Shown: piece after piece, positions 10,899 to 22,958 of the stretch
Layout: every line of letters starts with the position of its first letter
How positions within the stretch are numbered: the first letter of the stretch is position 1
DNA from: Absidia repens
Taxonomy: Eukaryota; Mucoromycota; Mucoromycetes; Mucorales; Cunninghamellaceae
Assembly: GCA_002105175.1 (NCBI GenBank)
Contig: MCGE01000006.1
Coordinates: forward strand, 1,612,001-1,676,000
Direction of reading: 5' to 3'
Length of the DNA: 64,000 bases
Made by a program: the position numbers and the translations under genes
Notes under the pieces: generated by a model
The model's database searches: none
What the model saw: only the letters and a program-made list of their open reading frames with translations
What the model was told of the DNA's origin: nothing

Positions 10899-12497
10899 CT
10901 ACTGTTGCTGTTGTTGTTGGTATAAAAAGTGAGGATACGGTTGATTCGATGGCCGATGTTCACCCTTCACAGGCGAATGATGATGATGATGATGATGATG
11001 CTGATAGGCGGCGGTGCCTGAGGCTTTTTTGTTGTGTCGTTTCATTTTTTCACGGTATAATAATTGTTGTTGTTGCAATGCATCGCGTTGGACGACATGT
11101 TGACGGTACTGCTGGGCCAGCGCTTGGCCATTGGGGACGTGTGCTGAGATCGTATTCAGTAAGGCATCAATATCTTGCTTCAATTCCTGGTTGGCATGCT
11201 GTAAATGAAACACATATTCCGTGGCCTTTCGTAAAATCGTCGCCTTGTTGAGTTTCGTCGCCACCGCTATCCCATCCATAAACACAGGTTCATCCGAATC
11301 CTCCTCATCGTTATGCGAGTGCTCATCCTGATGCGACGACACGCCGTCCTTTTTCACACGGGCATGGCGTAGCGCGGGCACCGCGTCCTTCAATTCGGCA
11401 ATGCGGTCGTTGATGTTGTTGCGGTACTTTTTTTCCACCGCATTATGTGCTGATCGTCGATGGGTTGGTAAAGGTTGCTGCTGCTGCTGTTGTTGTTGTG
11501 GCTGTTCTGATGGTGTTTGATCGCCGCTTCCACCACCACCAAAGGAGTCCGTCATAGGAGCGAATGACGATGGAGGCATAGTTGAAGGGTCTGTGAAGGC
11601 TGTGAAGTTTTGTTGCTGCTGCTGTTGATATTGATTTGTTGATTCTGGCGGGAGCCAATTCTGTACGTTTTGTTGGCGATCCAAGGCGGCCAAGTCCATA
11701 GGTGGCGATGACGCCGGTGAGAGAGAAATACCATTCTCCCAAGACGATGTTTGCAGATAATTCGGGCTTTCGAGTTTACTGTTATTGGTGGTGGTGGTGA
11801 TTGCTTCGTTTGCATTTCCACTGATACTACCACCTTCGTTCAAGATGTCAAAAGAGGAGGGCGGGAGTTCGAACATGGGAGAATTTGGGGCCGATAATCC
11901 ACTTGCACCGCCACAGCTGCTTCCTCCAGGTGAAATGGGAAGTAGTTGATCCACATATTCCACGGTATCGCCATTCATCAAACATACTGGCCCATCAATG
12001 GTAAGAGCCCCTTTTTGCTGAAAGTTCAGATCCAAGTTTCCAAAATCATGTAGTGGTGAGGGCGTCGTGCTGTTTGATGTTGATCTTGAATGCTGCCCGA
12101 ATGGTGAGGTTGTTGTCTCTTCAGAAAAGTAATCAAATTTCCTTCCAGAGGTTTCAGCGGATGGTCTCCGTAATATCACTGTTGGTGCATAGACCCCTGT
12201 TTGACTACTGCTAGCAGTTGGTGAAGTGGGACAAGTGGTAAAGGGAGTGTTCAGCTCAGTTGTTGGTGTGGCTACTGTTGTTGATGTCGGAGAGCTCGAA
12301 TGTCGTTGAGAAGGATAAGCATAGGGGTTTCCCTCTGTAGAGAAGGCTCCGGAATTAGGATTGCTCCAAGATTCGCTGGTAGCATGGTGCAATGACAGTT
12401 CAGCATCCAAAGAAGAATCAAGAGCGAAACCAGCAGGGGACGAGAACACACTGTTAATATCGACAGTGTTATTTCCTGAGTCTTGAGTAGCGGACAT
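10899..12497 (-). CDS. SREBP-type bHLH-leucine zipper transcription factor, no membrane domain
   Basis: Single-exon gene of 532 residues. The basic region and helix 1 read RRSAHNAVEKKYRNNINDRI (from about residue 346). The Tyr in KKYR, where most bHLH proteins have Arg, is the hallmark of the SREBP family and lets it bind SRE as well as E-box DNA. The loop is long and acidic (DEEDSDEP), as in fungal SREBPs, followed by helix 2 (TKLNKATILRKATEYVFHL) and a leucine-zipper-like extension. The N-terminal 340 residues are Ser/Thr/Pro/Gln-rich and probably activating; the C terminus has poly-His and poly-Gln. The two transmembrane segments and SCAP-binding region of classical SREBPs are absent, so control by membrane cleavage is unlikely. 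Target genes (sterol, lipid or other) cannot be read from the sequence. Confidence 0.9.
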   Translation of the reverse strand: MSATQDSGNNTVDINSVFSSPAGFALDSSLDAELSLHHATSESWSNPNSGAFSTEGNPYAYPSQRHSSSPTSTTVATPTTELNTPFTTCPTSPTASSSQTGVYAPTVILRRPSAETSGRKFDYFSEETTTSPFGQHSRSTSNSTTPSPLHDFGNLDLNFQQKGALTIDGPVCLMNGDTVEYVDQLLPISPGGSSCGGASGLSAPNSPMFELPPSSFDILNEGGSISGNANEAITTTTNNSKLESPNYLQTSSWENGISLSPASSPPMDLAALDRQQNVQNWLPPESTNQYQQQQQQNFTAFTDPSTMPPSSFAPMTDSFGGGGSGDQTPSEQPQQQQQQQQPLPTHRRSAHNAVEKKYRNNINDRIAELKDAVPALRHARVKKDGVSSHQDEHSHNDEEDSDEPVFMDGIAVATKLNKATILRKATEYVFHLQHANQELKQDIDALLNTISAHVPNGQALAQQYRQHVVQRDALQQQQLLYREKMKRHNKKASGTAAYQHHHHHHHHSPVKGEHRPSNQPYPHFLYQQQQQQ

Positions 12498-14163
12498 GTA
12501 TGTTTGATAAAAATAAAAATTGAAGGAGTAAAAGAAAGAAAGAAAAAAATTGAAAGAAAAAAAAAAAGACAGAAAAGGATAATGCCTAAGATAAAAAGAA
12601 AAATGGAAAAAAAGATTTCAATGGTTTCATATTTTCAAATGCCGCCACACATGCCGTTTGGCTACACAGGCGTTCACCGCCTATCGCATCCCAGCCCCTT
12701 TTTTTTTTTTCTCCTGTCAGTCAAATATTATAGATCGATAATGATAATGTAACTTAAAGATCATTCTCCAGGACATTTATAGAAACTTGTCCTTTTATTT
12801 ATGTGTTATCAAAGTCACCATTTGGACATTATATTTTGACAGTACGTACCATAATTTACTTTATTTCATAAGACTAATCCAATTTCTGCATGACAATCGT
12901 TTCTTATATAATCAATGTTATTGTTTGAAGCGATCAAAATTTGATTTTTTTTTTTTCATAATTAAAAAGAGGGGGAGGCTGGTTAATGTGTTTTTCCATG
13001 TTTCAATCAATTCAAAAATCAAATCAATAATTTGGGAACCACATTTGTGGCATGATCCAAAATGCTTTCGGCATAAATTCCATTGGAGAAGGTGATTCAA
13101 ATTCTTTGTCGGAGGTTCAGATACTAAAACGTGCCTGCCCTGTGCACTTTGAAGTGAATTAAAAATCTTTCGATGATTTCATCATTTTTTTTTCCAACAC
13201 AATGGGTAATGCAGTATTTATCATTTTTTATGATTAAACTAAAAAGTCATATAGCTATGTTTGTACTCATGCCAGTCATTCATGCACAGTTAAAAACAAA
13301 GGGTGTGTTTGAAAATTACCCTATTATCGTTTGCGCTAAAGGATGGACTCTCTAGGTTTCTTCCGCCCCCGAGGTCCCCCGAAGAATCATATTTTTCACC
13401 GGGACATCCCATAAACCAGGCATCCATACCGTAGGCAGTATCAATAACAATGCCCATCGATGGGACTGACAGTCTTTTTTTTTTTTTTTGGTCTCATCAA
13501 CAGTAAACTCTCCCCCCTCAAAAAAAACCACCTCAAAAGCTTCATATTTATGCTTATCGTTTTTCAAGTTTTAACTGAGACAATTTTATTTCCATCATCC
13601 TATATTATCTTATATCTAATCCAAATTTTATTTTGCTATCATCTCAATTTAGTCATTCTTCGTCTTAATTGAAAGTGAATAAATTGTAAACTAATATAGA
13701 TACACGCACGGTGATGCAATGCTTAAGTATAGATAGTATAGATACTGGGTGCAAAAGCTTGGATCAATTCATTAGTCTGAAATGCGGGGTTTCAAAGATT
13801 CCAGTTTTTTTTTTTTTTTTTTCTTTCGCGGATGGCTCTTTTTTCCTCTTTTATTTGTATTTTTCTACTATTCATGTGAATACAATATACATACTACTGT
13901 GAAATACGTCAAATTCTATTGTGCAAATATCATCAGATACAACATTTTTATTCCGTCAAAAGGTAAATCACATTTTCGCAGCCCGCCGCAAATTCAACGT
14001 GTCACTCTCCTCTACTGCCACCATTAAATACTCACCCCTTTCTTTTAGAATCCGTATAAAGTAGTTTGTCTTTTTATTGCTTCATCAATTATTCATCAAT
14101 TAATAAATATCTAGCACAGTGGTTTAGCCTCGGATCTATCAATATCATTTCAGCAACTACTTT
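12498..14163. other. Intergenic region between divergent genes
   Basis: About 1.7 kb between the bHLH gene (-) and the Arf-GEF (+), so both promoters should lie here. Purine-rich DNA (12510-12620) sits directly upstream of the bHLH start. Poly-T runs occur near 12947, 13480 and 13805. Short ORFs are artefacts of these runs; no gene was seen. Confidence 0.6.
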
Positions 14164-17100
14164 ATGGACATAACTATCCCATCAGACTCGTCATCTCCAA
14201 TCTCGAGTCTAAATGCAATTCAACTCAAATCAGAACTCACTTGGACTCAACTTGTTCATGCTGAAATTATAGGTAAGCTACCACAGTAGTAGGTTTTGAT
14301 ATGATACAAAGAGTGGGTGCTAACGCTTTTATATATCTGATAGCGGTCACAAGTGCTATGCGTAAAAACGCCCGCTGGTCTGGCACGAAAGTCAGTGGCT
14401 TTCATATGGGTGGTCTCGGCACAAGAATGGGTCTGCGCAAAGGAATATCTCAGGAAAAGAATCGTGATTTGGATATCGAGGTATGGAAATAGTATATGAA
14501 ATAGTACACGGAGAAAGAGTACTGTTAGATTTACGAGTTTTTTTTTTTTTTAACCTTAGGAAAACCCATTGATGACTGGCTTTACGAACCTCAAAGCTTA
14601 TTTAGAAACATTACAAGGTAGAAATAATAATAATAATTAAAAGTGGATGAGTAACATAATGTGATATGATGGCTTGACTGATTTTATTTCTCACTCCTGG
14701 TAGATGTCAAGGATTTGGATGCTTTGGTACTACTGAACCCTTTCTTGCAAGTGATTCGTTCTGGAACTACGACGGGACCTATTGCAGGAGCAGCTCTTGG
14801 GAGTGTGGAAAAATTCTTACATTACGGCATTGTTGGTATGTTATCTCCTTGGGCTTTAGTTTTTGAGAGAAATACTAACGAAATGTCTACCCTTTTTTTC
14901 AACTAGGTTTGTACAGTCCAAGTATCTCCTTTGCTATGAATGCATTATTATCAGCTGCGACACATTGCCAGTTTGAAGCCTCAGATGCCACCTCTGATGA
15001 ACTGGTTTTACTGCGGATGCTCCAATTGTTACATATAGCAGTTACAGGGGAATGTGGTCAAGTGCTCAGCGATGACACGGTTTGCGAAATGATGGGCTCC
15101 TGTCTCACGATGTGCTGTCAAATGCGTCTTTCAGGTAAAGACAAAGAATAGTCGAAGAAGGATCACATGTTCGAAGATTAATATTGTTTCGATAGAATTA
15201 CTTAGAAGATCAACGGAGCATGTTATGACGAAAATGGTGGTATCGATTTTTGAACGGCAAGTAAAACTAATAATAAAAAAGTGGGCTAAACCAAGCAAAG
15301 GATTTACTTTGAGGCTAACGCTATTTCTACCATTAGACTGAAAATTCAACAAGACGAATGGCAATTGGTCGAATCTCCTGCTGAATCTGATACTGATAAT
15401 GGTTTATCGAAGAATGCTCAAACACCACCAGCCAGCCAACACGTAAACATGCCAAGATCATCATCCTCACCTTCACCTCTACCATCGTCTCCTACCATAT
15501 CTATGCCTGTAGCAGAATTGCGGTCGAAAGATGTAGACACTGCAGAACATGGACAACACAAACATATTGAGAACGTTGCTCAAGATACGGCGCCAGTAAC
15601 TGCCGTTGACGGTTTTGGAAACCCTACTTCTCCTACCACATCCTCTGTCCCCCATGACAACGTAGAACATTCGTCTGCAGAAGACCATCAAGAACCCCTA
15701 GGTAAATCAAGCTAGTAGGGTGCATATTCTGACAAGGAACTAACTTTTTTTTTTTTTTTTTTTTTTCAGACAATCTCCCATTGCAGCCTTACGGGCTTGT
15801 CACGATTCGTGAACTCTTGATGGCATTGGTGTCACTGATAAATCCTCATGATCACACACATACTGATTCCATGCGGATGATGGCGTTGGGACTTTTGAAT
15901 GTTGCGCTCGAAGTTGGTGGACGGAGTGTTAGTCAATTGGAAACTCTTCGTAACCTTGTTACCGATGAAGCTTGCAAATTCCTCTTTCAGGTAATAATAA
16001 TAAAAAGAGGGATTCCATTATAATTTTGATATGGATCACTTACTATTTTTTTTTTTTTTTTTTTTTTTTTGGTATGACCGTTATGATTAGCTGGCCAAAA
16101 CGGACTCACCGCATCTCCTCTCATCTACATTACGCACAATCACCACAGTCTTCGATACATTCCAACCATACATCAAATTGCAGCAGGAACTCTTCTTATT
16201 CTTTCTTATCGAACGTTTATCTCCACCGACTGGTATGGGAAGCCGACCTTATCTTGTTGACGTTGACGACGAAGGAAATATCAGCTTTGTATCATCTCAG
16301 CATGGATCATTAGACGAAGTAACTGGTGGTGGTGGTGGTGGTGGCGGCGGCGGTACTGTCAAAGCGTCCTCCCCAGCGACATCAGCATCTTCATCTATAG
16401 TAGGCGGCGGTGGTGGTGGTGGAATCCATTCTGCTGCAGACTCACGTACTAGCTCTCCGAACCTGTTTTTGGGCCGTTCAACCGATTACCATCAACCGAA
16501 ACCATATCGAACTGGCCATGCTGCTGATCAACGTATGATCCCTGGTGAAATACGGGAAGTGCTCTTGGAATGCCTCGTCCAGTGTGCTCGGATGCCTACG
16601 TTTATGGTGGATCTATGGTTCAATTACGACTGTGATGTCTCTTGTGGTGATTTGTTTGAAGACTTGATCCAATTTTTAAGCAAGGTAAAAAAAAAAAGTG
16701 AGTATGTAAACGATCAACTGATCATTATGGTTATGTACTGTGTAGAATTCCTTTCCTGACTCTTACAACTACTCTACTACAACCTACCATGATCTCTGCC
16801 TTGATACCCTCCTTACGTTTATTGATCATATGGTTGATCGTTCGGTCGATGAGGTAACTATATTCTGATTTAAGATATATATATATATATATATATATAC
16901 TGAAAACGCTTATTGACCATAATTACCACTAGGTTGGATCATCTGAAGATAAAAGTTATATGGTAAGTTGGCGACTCCTGCCCTATCAATGCCACGGACT
17001 GACATTTTATTTTTTTAGGAATTAACGCCAGCAACCGAGCTCTCAGATCGCAAGGCTAAGAAGATTATCGTATTGGCTGGTTCTAAACTATTCAATGAAA

Positions 17101-19710
17101 ACCCTAAAAAAGGCGTCGCATATCTGAAAGGTAAAAATGCTATTTGCACAAGATACAACTTTTTTTGATCATTTTATTTTATACTTGTATCTTTTATAGA
17201 GAAAGGCATTGTTATGGCGGATGCAAACGATGATGCCAAAGAAAGTTTGGCCCTCTTTCTTCGGTCAACACAGCAACTCAACAAGAAAACCTTGGGCGAA
17301 TATTTGGGCAAACCTGACAATTTAGAACTGTTACAAGTTTTCATGAAGCAATTTAACTTTGAAGGAGTAAGTGACTGTAATGCAGAAGAAAAACAAAAGA
17401 GTGTTTGATATTGACGGTTTTATTGTTATTATTTTAGAAACGTATGGATGAAGCGCTACGAATGGTATTGGAAACGTTTCGCCTCCCTGGCGAATCTCAA
17501 CAAATCATGCGTGTTGCCGATACTTTTTCAAAGGTGTATTTCGACACTGGACCTACTGAGATTGCTAACGTCGAAGCTGCCGAAGTTCTGGCTTACTCAA
17601 TTATTTTGCTCAACACTGACCAACACAATCCTCAGATCCGAGTAAGTAGCAACGAATGAACGAGATATTTGCAATCATATCGTTCCTATTAACTCATCAT
17701 TTGTTTACTGACTTAGGTGCGAATGACTTTTGACGGTTATATGCGAAATCTGCGCGGTGTGAATGATAAGGAAAACTTTTCTGAGGACTACTTGGTAAGG
17801 AACAAAAAAAAAAAAAAAAAAAAAAAAAAAAGCATTTCTGCATAACTCAAAGATTTAATGCAATTACATATTTTAGCATGATATATATGAAGCCATTCGA
17901 CAAGATGAAATTGTGATGCCTGAAGAACACGAAGGAAGATTTGGATTCAACTATGCCTGGAAGCAATTGCTACACCAATCCATTAACGCTGGGCCTTTTG
18001 TTGTCTGCAATACATCAAGATACGATAAGGCTATGTTTGAAATGTCATGGAAACCAGCCATTGCAGCCATTACATACGGTAAATAATAAAAAACAGGATG
18101 AAAGGCAATATTTCAACTCTTCAATACAAACACTAAAACCAACAATTGATTTTTGCTAGCATTCAACACAGCACAAGATGACACCACACTTCAAAAAGCC
18201 ATTTCTGGATTCCATCAATGTGCCATGCTATCTGCATTTTTCGAACTTTATGAAGTCTTTGACAGCATTGTGGTAAACTTGGCGACAATGACAGGGTTGT
18301 TGGATACCTATGGCAGCTCTGCTTCTTTACCTGATCCGATTGCTGAGGTTGCAGGTGAAAAATATGTGATTAGTTCATTTGCTATTCAATTTGGAAAGGA
18401 CTACAAAGCTCAACTCGCTGCCGTGGTGGTTTTTACAATTGTAACAAGACATGGAAATTCGTTAAGAAATGGATGGACAAAGGCAAGCTAAAAAAAAAAA
18501 CAGAAAAAGAAAGATGATTGGATTGGAGATTAATTACATAGCAATGGTCATTTATTATAATTATTACTATAGATTCTTCAAGTCATTCGCAATCTATTTC
18601 TGAATGCTTTGTTACCTCAGTCTATGCTCCAAGTGGAAGACTTTTTGTCTGGAACAACAAGCATTCCTCTCAAGCCCAAAACGCCTGCGCCATCAAGACA
18701 ACCACAACAACAGCAACAACGTACAGATGGCTCTTTATTATCAACACTCTCTTCTTACCTCCTCTCCCCATACCCACATGACGAAACATACCGTACCAAG
18801 CCGACGGACGAAGAAGTAGAAAGTACTTTGTGTGCTCTAGATTGTATAGGTGCTTGCCGACTTGAAGAATTGTTCAGCGATATCAGGTAATTGACACAGT
18901 GATAGTGAGTTGAAGGGTGGAGAAGGGGGCACAATATAATTGATTTGGTTTCTCTCAGACTAATACCATTTTTTTTTTAGCAATTTGGAAATGGATTCAT
19001 TACGGGCCTTGATGACTGCGATTCAACAAGTTGGATATGATCACGACATTGACAAGAACGATCAAACTCTTATTCCTTATGATCCAGCTACTGTGTTGTT
19101 TCTGGAGTTTATGGTCACTATTAGTACTAGGAACAAAAATAGAATCGACTTGCTGTGGTAAAAAAAAAAAAAAAAAAAAAAAAAAGTTCTATTTATATAT
19201 CCGAATGACCCACTCATGCGTCTTCTTCTTTTTTCTGCGCAGGCCTTATGCTATGAAATATATCTTTGACATTTTGAAGCATGCAGAAAATCAAAGTGTG
19301 TTGGTTGTGGAAAGAACGGTGGTTGGATTGCTTAGGTTATGTATCAGTATTGCTGACCAGGTAAGAAAACGCCCCTTTTAAAAAAAAAATACGATAGAAA
19401 AGAATGGTCTTATTTATTTTAAAATAATTTATTATTAGGAAAAGATGCAAGACGATATATTGAAATGCCTGCAGCTGCTACGTGATTTCCCTACTTCTGT
19501 GATCAAAGCTGTGGCCGAACAATTGATGGCTGGGATTTACAATTTGTCCTCTGCAAACTCTGAAAACTTGAAGTAAGTATCTTCATTTGCACAAGAACAA
19601 AAAATATCGTGGATCAAAAAGAGTGTATACTAAGTCGTTGATATTTTAGCAATGCGGAGTTCTTAGCAACGATTCTTGAAATCAAGCAAAAGGTGGCCAG
19701 CTCTCTGTAG
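14164..19710 (+). CDS. Golgi Sec7-domain ARF guanine-nucleotide exchange factor (GBF1/Gea-like)
   Basis: The product is a large Arf GEF that activates Arf1 at the Golgi for COPI recruitment. Twenty-two exons are inferred, with ends near 14272, 14480, 14617, 14835, 15134, 15256, 15701, 15990, 16684, 16853, 16962, 17130, 17366, 17641, 17794, 18078, 18482, 18886, 19157, 19360, 19572 and 19710; they join in frame to 1310 residues. The N-terminal DCB/HUS-like region (MRKNARWSG, RMGLRKG) is typical of GBF1. The Sec7 domain (about 682-880) holds the glutamic finger in FRLPGESQQI (Glu about 793) and ILLNTDQHNPQI. HDS-type helical repeats follow. Introns starting at 15257 and 18483 use GC donors; exon 11 has only 30 nt. 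A Gly-rich and a Ser/Pro-rich insert interrupt the N-terminal half. The protein is near family length and looks intact. Confidence 0.93.
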
Positions 19711-20857
19711 TTTATACATATATACATATATAGGATTTTAAATCTTACTTCGTAGTTAGAACTTTATATTATTTACTCATTTATAATAAAGATATACACT
19801 GTGTTTTTTTTTTTTACTCATCCTTATTGATTTATAAATGTTGCATGACGCAAAAAAAAGAGCTCAGCGACTGGTTCGCAGGTTGACTGTTATGTGAGTG
19901 TATGATAGGCATAACCATGGCAGAAAAATAACACAAAATGCGCGGCTTTTAAAAAAAACAATATGTGTACCGCAAACCAGTTTCAATGGAAAAGAGGAAG
20001 AAAAGGTTTGGTCATAATGGGTTAGCTAGAAAGCTGGTGCCCTAACACATAAAACAACAGTAATTGCAACATTTTTCACTATTCTACAGTTAAGAGTATA
20101 GTTAATGAGTAGAGAAGAACATAGTTTATTTGAAGGAGGACGATAGATACTAATCTAAAAGCGAGGGACCATTGTACAAGGAATCTAAAGGAAGTAGCTA
20201 GTGGGGAGATCTGAAGAATGGTCAACTCTAATCTATGGAGCAATTGTAAAATGTGAGTTATTACACTGTACAACATATGAGAAAGAACAAAAAGGGCGTT
20301 TATTCTTCAACACAACAACGGTCAACATTCATCAAAAGGGCTGATGGTAGTAAAAAGAGATCTATTACACAAAATATGAATAAAACTAATAAAACGTTTT
20401 TCATTGAAGGAAGTAAAAAAAGGTATGTTTTATTGAATTGCTGATACAAACTATGAACAAACTAACACTAAAACTAAGATAATGAAGGCTACAAAAAGCC
20501 AGCTAATGGTGGACCCAAATCCTGAATCCAAAATGAAAGGATTTCCCCATGCATCTTGTAATCCCTGAGCTGAAAACCCTTTTAAACTAACCCTGATACA
20601 ATTCTAGATCCAAAATAGCCCCATAGAAACTGAACGGTGAAGAAAAATTGAAAAAAAAGAAAGAGAGCAGAAAAAAATAAAATAGGTGGGGAGAGAAAAT
20701 AAATTATTTCACGTGGGCGGGATGCGAAATATTTTCTGTGGTTCTTGCTGACCTGCACTTCAGACCATTCCCTCAACGGGCAAAATGGCGGGATATAAAT
20801 TCGTAAAGGCTTTCCTTTTTCTCGCTTGCTTGTTCCGGACTCCTATTACATAACCCC
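19711..20857. other. Intergenic region holding dispersed repeat copy 2
   Basis: It contains the 3' flank of the Arf-GEF (AATAAA near 19786), repeat copy 2 and a short promoter for SAM50. No gene was seen. Confidence 0.6.
20085..20730 (-). repeat. Dispersed non-coding repeat family, copy 2
   Basis: It carries the core CATGCATCTTGTAATCCC at 20548-20565 and CACGTGGGCGGGAT at 20710-20723, in the same order and spacing as copy 1. The B-box-like stretch seen next to this motif in copy 1 is degraded here (GATGCGAAAT). The left part shows at least two modules with GGTCAAC near their start. The right end lies only about 130 bp before the SAM50 start codon, so the element may contribute to that promoter. 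Boundaries are approximate. Confidence 0.75.
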
Positions 20858-22958
20858 ATGGACGAAAAGGTAATCAAAATAAACTTACGCAAAACGATGA
20901 GAATACTCATCTATGTTTTTCTTTTCTTTTCTTTTTTTTTTACGTAGACTTCATTCGAGGAGCGCCAAAAACAGCAGAGTGCAGCTGCTTCCTTCTTTGC
21001 TATCGTAAGTTGAATATGTTATATGTACATAAACGCGCACATAACCTACTCCAAAAGCTCCTAACACAAATTATAGTTGAATAAAACAACTTCTTCAGTA
21101 GCTCACGTTAATGCCGTATCTATTCTTGGTTCACGTTATACTCGCCCTTCTTTTTTGGAATCGGTGACCACCACCATTTTGGATGCCAAAACGATAGCGG
21201 ACGTTGTGAATCAATCTCAAACTATTGCTGAAAAATTGGCCCGATTTGATATTTTCGATGGTATTGAAGTGCTACTTGATCGTGCTTCTGATAGCGATCC
21301 ATTGGCTGCACCTGACTCCATCAACGTGGTTTATCAAGTCAAGGAAAAAAGTCGGTTCTTTATCAAGACGGGCACTGAAATCGGCAATAATGAAGGCAAT
21401 GTGGTAAGCTCCCCCCCCCATTCAACAAAAAATAACATACACAAATATGTGTCACCCTAGCATACTGTAGAATGACACATTTCTCTGACTCTTTTCTTGA
21501 TTTAGAATGGATCAATGACCATACGCAATGTATTTGGGGGCGCAGAAACTTTGGAAACCGTCGCCGCCTTTGGAAACCGTACCAGTTCATCATTTCAGGT
21601 ATATAGTATAGCACACATATAGATAAATGGATCACCTCAATTCTACTGGATGTTTATTAATACGGACAACTCTATTATTCTTATCATTAGTTTTCACTTT
21701 CCTCTCCAGTGAAGGCTAGCCCTGACTCAAAAATTGATATCAATGCCCATCACGTCCTCCGAAACAACACAATCTACAGTTCGTATGAAGAATTATCTCG
21801 AGGTGCTGGTCTACGATACAAGGTAAAAAAAGAAACTATTTAGAACTTGAATATTATCAAATCGCCTATCCCTGTTACTTTAATTTTTTTTTTACTATTT
21901 GATAGACTGTGTCTGATTATGGATACCATGAACTTGGTTACGATTGTACTTGGCGTTCGATTGACAAGCTCTCCCGCGATGCTTCACTAAGGTAAAAAAA
22001 AAAAAAAAAAACAACAACAACAACGATCCTCAAAACAATGGATAGATGGTTCGATTTTTGTTAATTCATCACTCTTACATGTTCATGTCATAATAGCATT
22101 CGTGACGAAGCAGGACAATCTTTGAAATCATCATTGAATCACACGTTTATCCGCGACCGTCGAGATGATATGTTCCTACCCAGCAACGGATACTATATAC
22201 GGCTCTCACAGGAACTCTCTGGTGTCTTGGGCATTGGTAACGCCGACTTTTTCAAATTTGAATTGGAAACACAATGTTGTCATCAACTGGGCGGAGGGCA
22301 GCTACTCACGGATGAAAACGACGAATGGATTGGTATCCATCCTGGATTTGTATTTAGTTTGGGTCTCAAAACTGGTTGGCTGGCCAACTTGAATAACAAT
22401 GACAAAATGGCGTCGACTGTTTCTGACAGGTTTCTACTAGGTGGTCCATTGTCTGTCCGTGGTTTTAAAACTGCCGGTATTGGTCCGCGTGATGGCAGTA
22501 AGTGAAAAAAAAAAAAGAATAGGGAAGGTGGGGGGGGTGCGTATATATATATATATATAGATAGATATATATGAAGGGAAAGCAAAATAAATGGAAGATG
22601 GGTTCTGATATTAATTCTATTTTATTTATATGTGTATGTAGAGGATGCTTTGGGCGGTGACATATATTGGGCTGGTGGAATTAGCGCTATGGCACCTTTG
22701 CCGACATTAGAAAGCAGGCCCGTACGAGCTCATGCCTTTATCAATGCTGGATCTGCCATCCCTTGTTCAAATGGAACAAGTGCACAAGATACTGCTCACT
22801 CCTTGATGCGTTCACCAAGTGTGACCGTTGGTGTGGGTCTTATTTACCGCCATAGCATTGCTCGTTTGGAACTGAATTATTGTATCCCATTGACAGCGGC
22901 AAGAGGGGACCATCCCCAGCGTGGTTTACAATTTGGTATTGGAATGAACTTTTTATAG
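20858..22958 (+). CDS. SAM50: Sam50, Omp85-family core of the mitochondrial SAM complex
   Basis: The product is the outer-membrane beta-barrel insertase that folds porin, Tom40 and other barrels into the mitochondrial outer membrane. The eight exons are 20858-20869, 20948-21004, 21077-21403, 21506-21598, 21691-21822, 21906-21991, 22097-22497 and 22642-22958 (474 residues, the usual length). A single POTRA domain (about residues 40-130) is followed by a barrel domain. Diagnostic motifs are FLLGGPLSVRGF (the conserved Omp85 loop 6 region), GPRDG, DALGGDIYWAGG and a C-terminal strand ending GIGMNFL, consistent with a barrel whose last strand carries a beta-signal. The first coding exon is only 12 nt (MDEK); ATG 20858 is favoured because it splices in frame. 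Confidence 0.93.

Noticed and set aside
13782..14027. Phe-rich ORF upstream of the Arf-GEF
   Set aside because: It is produced by a T homopolymer; no family resemblance.
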